Shown piece by piece: positions 1-6,137 of a stretch of 64,000 bases of DNA. Position 1 is the first letter of the stretch, and each line of letters starts with the position of its first letter. The notes under the pieces are model-generated. The model was not told the DNA's origin and searched no databases. It saw only the letters and a program-made list of their open reading frames with translations. The DNA is from Clostridiales bacterium (GTDB taxonomy: Bacteria; Bacillota; Clostridia; Lachnospirales; JAQSXR01). The stretch spans positions 1-64,000 of the forward strand of contig JAQSXR010000023.1 in the NCBI GenBank assembly GCA_029256575.1. The letters run 5' to 3'. The position numbers and the translations under genes were made by a program.

Positions 1-51
1 GATTTTTCCCTCTGGTTCTTGAAAATAATCATTGAAAGTAAACTTGTTCAT
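1..51 (-). CDS. 5' end of an unidentified gene (partial)
   Basis: An ATG at 51-49 on the minus strand is preceded by an AGGAG ribosome site (plus-strand ctcct at 61-65) at good spacing, and opens a frame beginning MNKFTFNDYF that runs off the left edge. Only 17 codons are visible, so no family can be named. It is the most downstream gene seen in the minus-strand accessory island. The start is well supported; the function is unknown. Confidence 0.6.
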   Translation of the reverse strand, partial: MNKFTFNDYFQEPEGKI

Positions 52-165
52 AGATAAATCCTCCTTTATGTTAAGTATAAAATTTAATATACCCCAATTT
101 GGGCATATATAATTAATTTCTTTTCTACAAAATGTTCAAATATTTTACAAAATAACCAAGACAAA

Positions 166-426
166 TCACAATGAAAGATGTGGTTCAAATTTACCCATGA
201 AAGTCCATCCTGGATAATAAGAACGAAGTTGCAAGCTGATTGAAGATAGTATTAGTACAAAGTAGTTTTCACCGTGTATTTGCACCATCAGTATCATATT
301 TGTCTGATAATCTCCAATCTTCTCGTTGAAGTAATGGTAAACCTTTATCAACTGGTATGGTTTTCATTTGTGGCAAAAAGTGCCTAATTCCTTTATAATT
401 ACAGTATCTATTTCAAATTTTTTCAT
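166..426 (-). pseudogene. decayed small gene with frameshifts
   Basis: An ATG at 426-424 opens a frame starting MKKFEIDTVI that stops at about 364. The downstream sequence carries protein-like text in a second frame (with LPLLQREDW), which stops near 266, and then in a third frame that includes YPGWTFMGKFEPHLSL and ends at 166. Joined together these make a plausible protein of about 85 aa, so I read this as a gene broken by at least two indels. The upstream ribosome site is weak. I do not recognise the family. Chance open frames in AT-rich DNA are the alternative. Confidence 0.3.
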
Positions 427-525
427 AGTATAATCTTCTTCTAAATATAATGGGGAGTTAATTTGCTACAATCATTTATCTTTGTGATTACAGTAATTCA
501 CTTAAATTTAATATCGCCCACAATA

Positions 526-1479
526 TTAATCAGTTATATGACTAGGTGCTTTAGAAACACTTCTACTGATTGCTTCTTTGTTTTTGCCATATATCATCTC
601 AGCTATAGATGCGACTTGTTCCGCTAACCACATATATGTTGTAGTCCCTTCATTATAATCAGCTTCTGCAAACATATCTATTCTACTATCGCTTATCAGT
701 TTATTAACTTGTTTGAAAGCTTTTTTATCTCCCTTTGGATAAATTGCAAAAGTCTTTCCTCCGTTCTTTTTTATAACCGAAAAAGCTGGAACATCGCTTG
801 GCCCGTCAGCTACATATATCATTTGCTCAATTGGCACTCTTCTATCTTCAAATTTCATTTTAGAGTTTACATCAATTTCCGGATATATATTTGCTCCTTT
901 ATTAATTTCAAATATAGCTCGTGTTTTACTAGTATTATCTATAGAAAATGCGATTTGCGATATAATATTCTCTGTTTCTTTACATTCAGATTTATATTCT
1001 TTGATATGTAGTGATGATTTTATAGGTGCTTCAATAAATTCACACCCCCAAATTGATTTAATATGTTCGTTAATTACCGATCCTTTAATAACTTCAGTGA
1101 GACCAGTACTAACTATATAATGTTCCAATTGTATATTAAACTCTTGAAAGTGTTCATTATCTTCAATAATTTTACTAAGTTTGATAAATATATCTGGAAT
1201 ACCTGGATAAAAATTTAGTTTCTGACCAAACTCTCTAAGCTTATTATTATTTAAACCTTTAAATATACCTTGATTAACACATGTAATAAAATGATTCAGA
1301 TAGATTGTATCTTTATTTACCTTTATCCTCTGCTTTTCATAAATACCTGGTAATGAATTTACTTCTTTCCAAAAATCACTTTCGTTAATACCATATTCTT
1401 CAAATATTGGTTTTTGCATATAGCCATCAACTAATGTTTTATCAAAGTCCCATATAATTGCCACAATGTTTTGATTCAT
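526..1479 (-). CDS. HAD-superfamily phosphatase
   Basis: A 317-aa predicted cytoplasmic hydrolase of the haloacid dehalogenase fold. Motif I is WDFDKTLV (nucleophile D11, acid/base D13), motif II is IVSTG (S124), a candidate motif III lysine is in KTR (K185), and motif IV is VADGPSDVPA (D225, D229), so the whole Mg2+-dependent phosphotransfer site appears intact. The region between motifs I and II (about residues 20-115) is a helical cap. The substrate cannot be deduced; the layout is like HAD proteins acting on small phosphorylated metabolites. The ATG is preceded by GGAGGG. It stands alone, separated from its neighbours by 200-base gaps and an intergenic repeat, as the other genes of this island are. 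Confidence 0.85.
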   Translation of the reverse strand: MNQNIVAIIWDFDKTLVDGYMQKPIFEEYGINESDFWKEVNSLPGIYEKQRIKVNKDTIYLNHFITCVNQGIFKGLNNNKLREFGQKLNFYPGIPDIFIKLSKIIEDNEHFQEFNIQLEHYIVSTGLTEVIKGSVINEHIKSIWGCEFIEAPIKSSLHIKEYKSECKETENIISQIAFSIDNTSKTRAIFEINKGANIYPEIDVNSKMKFEDRRVPIEQMIYVADGPSDVPAFSVIKKNGGKTFAIYPKGDKKAFKQVNKLISDSRIDMFAEADYNEGTTTYMWLAEQVASIAEMIYGKNKEAISRSVSKAPSHITD

Positions 1480-1651
1480 TTTCTCAAACCCTCCATACGA
1501 TATTTTTTATTTTTAACCCTTTGTATTAATTAAAAACTATAATCCAAATATATCTATTGGTTTATTCGCTTTATATCTCTATTTTTGTTCCACATTCAAA
1601 CCCAGCTTCATCAATGGGTTAAATTACATGCTTGATTAATCCACACTTAAC

Positions 1652-1670
1652 ATAAATATAGTGCGCTGTT
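1652..1670. repeat. island repeat, copy A (divergent)
   Basis: ATAAATATAGTGCGCTGT is a degenerate member of the repeat family whose best copies read TAAACATAATGGGAAGT. It lies 37 bases beyond the stop of the 1707-2492 gene. The match is partial, so membership is an inference from position and from the ATAAAnATArTG core. Confidence 0.4.
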
Positions 1671-1706
1671 TCTGTTCCCCTATAACATTTCTTTCATAGG
1701 CTTTAA

Positions 1707-2492
1707 TTAACTAAAAAGTGAACCCAAAAGAGCACCCAAAAATAGCAATGAAATACTCCAAAGTAGTTGTATCCACCACTGACTTTTACAGTATTCAAAT
1801 ATTCCTTGCGGATTTATTCCATAAATTTGATGCCACTTCGCGTTTGTCTTGAGGTTTCCTTTTATTGCTCTATCCAATAAATTATTGTATATATCTACTT
1901 TTGACAGTGTCGATTGATGGAGTTTTATGTACTCATGCTTTTCGAAAGCTTCGGCTTCTTCTTTTCCTGTTAAGAAAAACAAAGGCCTAATCCCATTTAG
2001 TTTATATAAATTTTCCATTCGAGGATGCCCTATGTATTTATTACCAAATTTCCGTATTAGCAAATGAGCAAAATCTATTTTTTGAGAATCTTGAAGAACA
2101 TACGGTAGACCTTTCAATACTTTAAATCTATGCTCTATAGCTTTAAATCCATAATTAATATCTCGCATATTAACGTGTAAAAAATACTTGTCTTTGTTTT
2201 CTTTTAAGAAATCAAAGTACTCTTTTAACATTTCTTTTTCTATCAAATCATAGTTATCAGGAATTTTTTCCGAATTAATTTCCATTTGCTCAGCAGTTTT
2301 ATGCATAGAAAAAGAGTCTGTTTGCCCAGTTGCAAGGTGGCGTATAGCAATCGAAGTTATTCTTGGAGTGCGCCCATCTCTAATATCAAAAAAACTTTCA
2401 CATGAATAATGTATTAGCAGATAGTTTCCAGGATTTAAATCTATCATTTTTAATATCTCACAAGCTTTTTTGTGATCTAAATATTGCGACAT
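1707..2492 (-). CDS. unknown protein, possible RNase H/DEDD-like fold, C-terminal membrane anchor
   Basis: 261 aa. Residues 25-170 resemble a very divergent 3'-5' exonuclease layout: an acidic first strand (IHYSCES, E32), a motif-II-like stretch HVNMRDINYGF (N108, D111) and a following KIDFAHLL (D140) before a helix ending in GHPRMENLYKLNGI. The first motif lacks the usual D-x-E, so catalysis is doubtful and the assignment is inference. A single hydrophobic helix at about 238-258 near the C-terminus would anchor it in the membrane with the bulk in the cytoplasm. The ATG has an AGGAGA ribosome site. It is a solitary gene in the cassette-like island and similar to proteins I recall only as hypothetical. 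Confidence 0.65.
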   Translation of the reverse strand: MSQYLDHKKACEILKMIDLNPGNYLLIHYSCESFFDIRDGRTPRITSIAIRHLATGQTDSFSMHKTAEQMEINSEKIPDNYDLIEKEMLKEYFDFLKENKDKYFLHVNMRDINYGFKAIEHRFKVLKGLPYVLQDSQKIDFAHLLIRKFGNKYIGHPRMENLYKLNGIRPLFFLTGKEEAEAFEKHEYIKLHQSTLSKVDIYNNLLDRAIKGNLKTNAKWHQIYGINPQGIFEYCKSQWWIQLLWSISLLFLGALLGSLFS

Positions 2493-2549
2493 TTATTCTC
2501 TCCTTTGAAATATTTCTTTTTTTAACAATTAATTGCTTTTGTTACCTTC

Positions 2550-2567
2550 ATAAATATAATGAGCTGT
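2550..2567. repeat. island repeat, copy B (divergent)
   Basis: ATAAATATAATGAGCTGT keeps the ATAAAYATAATG core of copies C-E and shares AGCTGT-like sequence with copy A. It lies about 94 bases 3' of the 2661-3536 gene. Confidence 0.45.
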
Positions 2568-2660
2568 CCCTGTAAATATTGGAATTTGTCTAAATTATTA
2601 TTATAATAATTTAAGCTTTAAATTGCTTTTTCTGATCCATGGAAAAAATTTGCTTTCTAA

Positions 2661-3536
2661 CTACTCAACTTCATATTTCTTTCCAATGGCACGTATTTTA
2701 ACTGTTACATCTTCGTAAATACTAAAGGAAAGTTCTTTTATTTCTATCAATAATGATTTTTTCTGTTGAACTTTTTCATCTTTTTCAAAGCGATCAAAAA
2801 AGTTGAAGTCTTTTATCATATATTCAGCTGGTGTTATTTTTTTGTTGGTTAATTCTTCACAATTAACAGAATCAAAATCTATACCTATGTAAGTATTTTC
2901 TTTCTTCGGCAATACACTTGAAAATAAAAGCGTTAAATATTCTTCAGTTGGTCCAATTCTTCCAATATCCTGACAGTACTCTTCATATCCAGGATCATTC
3001 TTAAAAATAGAATCAATATTATTCTTTACATATACATTACAGCGAAAATCTACAAACTCTTGATCCCAATCCTCCATCTCGACTTCTTCCTTTGTATACT
3101 CATCCCAATGCATTATTGGATGAGTGATAGAACCATACAATTCGATGTACTTTTCTTCAAACCGTTTACACAAAATATTACTTGCTACAGTATAAAGATT
3201 AATTGAATTATAATTGTTTATCAAATTGAACAAAAAGTCACATTGTTGAAAAAGAGATTCACTCACAACAAATTCATCATTTTTTTCAACAATCTTTCTT
3301 GCTTCAGGAGATTCTATTTTTTCCCAAATATTGTCTGAAGTATGAGAAATTGAATCTAATTCATATTTTAGTGGGATGTATATTTGATTTTTCCGTTCGG
3401 AAGCTGCCTGGTCTTTTTCTTTTCCTTTTATTCCGGTTATGTATACAAACCACCCAGTGATACCACCAAAAATAACAACAAGGATACCACTAATAGTGCT
3501 ACTTATTATATTTTGTCCAATCGTGTTCCAATCCAT
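2661..3536 (-). CDS. membrane-anchored protein of unknown function
   Basis: 291 aa. One N-terminal membrane helix (about residues 9-34: SSTISGILVVIFGGITGWFV and on) is followed by GKEKDQ and a charged, mainly helical soluble domain of about 250 residues with no motif I recognise. The short polar N-terminus and positive residues after the helix suggest that the large domain faces the cytoplasm. The start follows a purine-rich ribosome site (AGCGAGG). It stands alone between two island repeats. Small membrane-anchored unknowns of this type are common in defence or cassette islands, but nothing in the sequence proves that role. Confidence 0.65.
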   Translation of the reverse strand: MDWNTIGQNIISSTISGILVVIFGGITGWFVYITGIKGKEKDQAASERKNQIYIPLKYELDSISHTSDNIWEKIESPEARKIVEKNDEFVVSESLFQQCDFLFNLINNYNSINLYTVASNILCKRFEEKYIELYGSITHPIMHWDEYTKEEVEMEDWDQEFVDFRCNVYVKNNIDSIFKNDPGYEEYCQDIGRIGPTEEYLTLLFSSVLPKKENTYIGIDFDSVNCEELTNKKITPAEYMIKDFNFFDRFEKDEKVQQKKSLLIEIKELSFSIYEDVTVKIRAIGKKYEVE

Positions 3537-3631
3537 TGCTGACCTCGCTTATTCTTTAAATTTTTAAATCAATAATTACACTATAAAATATGCTGGAGAG
3601 GGTTTGGCAAATCTTCCATGTGCCATTGCTT

Positions 3632-3699
3632 TATAAACATAATGGGAAGTCGGTTTACTTCCCAATCTATAAAAATTCGAATCAAATTACCCTACAAAA
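3632..3699. repeat. island repeat, copy C
   Basis: Contains TAAACATAATGGGAAGT and, 30-odd bases later, CGAATCAAAnnnnCCCTACAAA. Both blocks recur in copy D (4171-4230). Within copy C the GGGAAGT is followed by an inverted ACTTCCC, giving a 7-bp hairpin. It ends 22 bases from the stop of the 3721-4062 gene, on that gene's 3' side. Confidence 0.65.
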
Positions 3700-3720
3700 T
3701 CAAATTTACCAGATAAATAT

Positions 3721-4062
3721 TTATTGTTTTAAGTCATTTTCATGGTTTTTAATTATTTCGTCGACAGCAGTAGTTACATTTTTATATCCTTTAAAGTTAT
3801 CCGCAAACATTTTGTCAAGCAATTCACTGGTTTCTTCATTTTCATAATGAGAAAGCATTACTTTTTTGTTTCTAAACTGCTGAATAATTGCTATTAATAC
3901 CAAGAAAACTATCAATACATTAGGTATAACAATTGGAACAACAGGGATAACCAAACAAATTATGTACAATATGATTACGAAAATATAGTATGTCCACAAT
4001 CTAAATAAATTTAGGATAGTCCCTATACAGAACATGCTAAATGGATACTTTCTTTTATTCAT
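3721..4062 (-). CDS. small two-TM membrane protein
   Basis: 113 aa from the ATG at 4062, chosen because GGAGG sits 7-8 bases upstream; the longer frame to 4179 has no ribosome site. Two hydrophobic stretches (about residues 12-35 and 36-62, rich in I, V, L and P) form a hairpin of membrane helices. A 50-residue charged cytoplasmic tail follows (QQFRNKKVMLSHYENEETSE and on). I do not recognise the family. It is placed as a single cassette-like unit between repeat copies C and D. Confidence 0.65.
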   Translation of the reverse strand: MNKRKYPFSMFCIGTILNLFRLWTYYIFVIILYIICLVIPVVPIVIPNVLIVFLVLIAIIQQFRNKKVMLSHYENEETSELLDKMFADNFKGYKNVTTAVDEIIKNHENDLKQ

Positions 4063-4170
4063 AATTAAGCCTCCGCTAATATTGATTTGTCTCTGATAGT
4101 TGTAAAATTGTATAATCGCTATCTGTAACAATTGTGAAACCATATTATCTTTTACATGATCCATCTGCCT

Positions 4171-4230
4171 AATAAACATAATGGGAAGTTCGCCTTTGGG
4201 GACGATGACGAATCAAAGTGTCCCTACAAA
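4171..4230. repeat. island repeat, copy D
   Basis: AATAAACATAATGGGAAGT followed by GGGGAC and then CGAATCAAAGTGTCCCTACAAA. It shares both blocks with copy C. GGGAC and GTCCC within it can pair. It lies 25 bases 3' of the 4255-4869 gene. Confidence 0.65.
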
Positions 4231-4254
4231 TTGAAATTATATCAATATTATCTA

Positions 4255-4869
4255 TTAACTTAATTTTGAGAAGGACATGTCACTTAAGCGTTTAATAATA
4301 CGTTTCCCATCATTATTTTGGTATAAGAAAGAAACCCCAGCAGACATGCCAAATAAATCACATTGATTAAGCATTTCTACTTCTAAACCAATCCACATTG
4401 CATTAAAGAGACTCAAAGTATCACCATGAGAAACTATGATAACGTTCTCGTCCTTGCTTTCAATAATAACTTTGAGAAATGGTGTCAACCTATTCCATGC
4501 ATCTCGACGTGATTCTGAATTTTTAAAAGCTTTATCATCAATTGTTTTTTCCCATACAATTGTGTTGGCATGTGCCCACTCTACTGACTTTCCAACAGCC
4601 TCACCAAGATTACGTTCTCTTAAAACATTAGTTAATTCATAGTTTATCTTTAAATGCTTTGCTACAATTTCTGCAGTGTGTTTAGCACGAAGCAAATCAG
4701 AAGAAATCATTTTATAATTTTTACCTGATAATTCTTTAGCTAAATTTTTACCAATGTTTTCAGCCTGACTAATACCTAACTCGGATATGTCCCAATCTGT
4801 CCATGAACCAATCATACCATTAGTATGGTGTATAGATTGAGTATGTTGAATTGTTATAATATTTTTCAC
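4255..4869 (-). CDS. histidine phosphatase / phosphoglycerate-mutase-like protein with altered RHG motif
   Basis: 204 aa, the usual length of the branch-1 histidine phosphatase family. The second half of the site is typical: SSDLLRAKHTA (R61) and VIIVSHGDT (H148). The diagnostic N-terminal RHG is changed to Q8-H9-T10 (IITIQHTQSIHH): the histidine that would be phosphorylated is kept, but the arginine that binds phosphate is replaced by glutamine. The protein may act on an unusual substrate or have weak activity. Relatives dephosphorylate sugar phosphates, cobalamin precursors or phosphoproteins; the substrate is unknown here. The ATG has a GGAGG ribosome site. It stands alone in the cassette-like island. 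Confidence 0.8.
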   Translation of the reverse strand: MKNIITIQHTQSIHHTNGMIGSWTDWDISELGISQAENIGKNLAKELSGKNYKMISSDLLRAKHTAEIVAKHLKINYELTNVLRERNLGEAVGKSVEWAHANTIVWEKTIDDKAFKNSESRRDAWNRLTPFLKVIIESKDENVIIVSHGDTLSLFNAMWIGLEVEMLNQCDLFGMSAGVSFLYQNNDGKRIIKRLSDMSFSKLS

Positions 4870-4990
4870 AATGAACCTCCAATCATAATAATGCTTTCAC
4901 TTACAACTTCTCATTTATCATTGTATTACTGTAAATCATTCATTCGCACTTGCCACCAGTAGCGAAACTCTTAACACAATCCATAAATCT

Positions 4991-5112
4991 AATAAACATA
5001 ATGCGAAGCTGATTTAAATCTAACATGTTACCATAAGAGGGTACCGGGTTCTTGCTCTTAAGCTCTGGGCATGTCCGAGAACATATTTGTTAGCTGATAT
5101 AAAACTCGGTAC
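4991..5112. repeat. island repeat, copy E, followed by a 72-base palindrome
   Basis: AATAAACATAATGCGAAG (4991-5008) matches copies C and D. At 5041-5112 a nested imperfect palindrome has outer arms GTACCG/CGGTAC (5041-5046, 5107-5112) and inner arms GTTCT/AGAAC (5048-5052, 5078-5082). The outer right arm overlaps the stop codon of the RES gene. It may act as that gene's terminator or as a structured recombination site; it lacks a clear T-run. Confidence 0.45.
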
Positions 5113-6026
5113 TAGGAAATTACTAAATGTGGATAGTACCTTTTTTGAAAGTCACTTCCTAAATCATGAAACTTTAATGTATTTTCATTTTCAAGATCTC
5201 CCAATACATATCTAACACTGAAGAGATGTTCTTCATCTAATGTGCAAATTTCTGCACTATATACTTTCAGTTTTTTCTCTGCTATTGTTGGTTTAAAACA
5301 TACATTGTGACCTTTTCCTAATGCTATAGACGGATAAACCCATCCATCTTGATATCCTTCGAGATAGTAGCATTCTTTTATCAGATTTGAAGTAAGTCTG
5401 TAAAGTTGTTTATTACTTTCATCAATAGTAAGTTTTAACAAGTCTGAAATTCCATTAATTAGCTGAGATATTTTTATATTCTCTTCATCTGTAAAATAGT
5501 CTTTTTCTTGATATAACCCTGCTATAGTTACACTTATTTCGTCAAGAGCTTCATAAGTGACAAGAAGAAAAACATCATTACCTTTTACCCCTGCCTCTTT
5601 AATAGAAACTTCTGGATATTTCTCTGCTGTATAAAGTAATGATTCATTAGGGTAATTTAATCTCCCATATTCTTTAACATAATTAACTTCAGGATTCCAT
5701 AAGTCTCTTTTACACAATCTTCTATTATGAACCTCATATAAATTATTACCTAATTTTCTAACACGAGAAAATTTCGAGTTACATTTATATATGTATGAAA
5801 ATGTTGGTATAAAGTAATATGCCTGACCAGTTATATTATTGGTAAAACTAATCAGGTTCCTAATTTCATTTCGAATAGCTTGATTACTCATTGAGTCAAA
5901 ATTCATATTTATTAAATTCTTCAACTTTCTCTGATAATGTTCATTGCTAAACGCATCTAAATAGAGTTTATAGTAAATGATTTTACTTTCATCCTCTGGA
6001 TCAAAATACCATCTTTCATCTTTCAT
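5112..6026 (-). CDS. RES-domain protein (NAD+-degrading toxin-like fold)
   Basis: 304 aa. The C-terminal two thirds carry the marks of the RES domain: an early arginine in FSRVRK (R88), GRLNYPNESLLYTAEKYPE (121-139), a glutamate in SIKEAG (E144) and the late GWVYPSIALGKGHNVCF with S233. These match the R-E-S residues for which the family is named. Characterised RES toxins consume NAD+ by phosphorolysis and are often paired with Xre antitoxins; no antitoxin gene is adjacent here. The N-terminal 80 residues are helical and not part of the core domain. AGGAGG precedes the ATG. The upstream neighbour on the same strand is a SIR2 protein, which suggests an NAD-targeting defence pair, although the 111-base gap leaves separate transcription possible. 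Confidence 0.75.
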   Translation of the reverse strand: MKDERWYFDPEDESKIIYYKLYLDAFSNEHYQRKLKNLINMNFDSMSNQAIRNEIRNLISFTNNITGQAYYFIPTFSYIYKCNSKFSRVRKLGNNLYEVHNRRLCKRDLWNPEVNYVKEYGRLNYPNESLLYTAEKYPEVSIKEAGVKGNDVFLLVTYEALDEISVTIAGLYQEKDYFTDEENIKISQLINGISDLLKLTIDESNKQLYRLTSNLIKECYYLEGYQDGWVYPSIALGKGHNVCFKPTIAEKKLKVYSAEICTLDEEHLFSVRYVLGDLENENTLKFHDLGSDFQKRYYPHLVIS

Positions 6027-6137
6027 ATGTTCCTCCTAATATCTAGAGTTTTATTTCTGCTAACTACTGTATTTATGAACACCTCATCACGAGTCGCAAC
6101 TTACATGACGAATAGTATACATAATTAATATCCCTTG

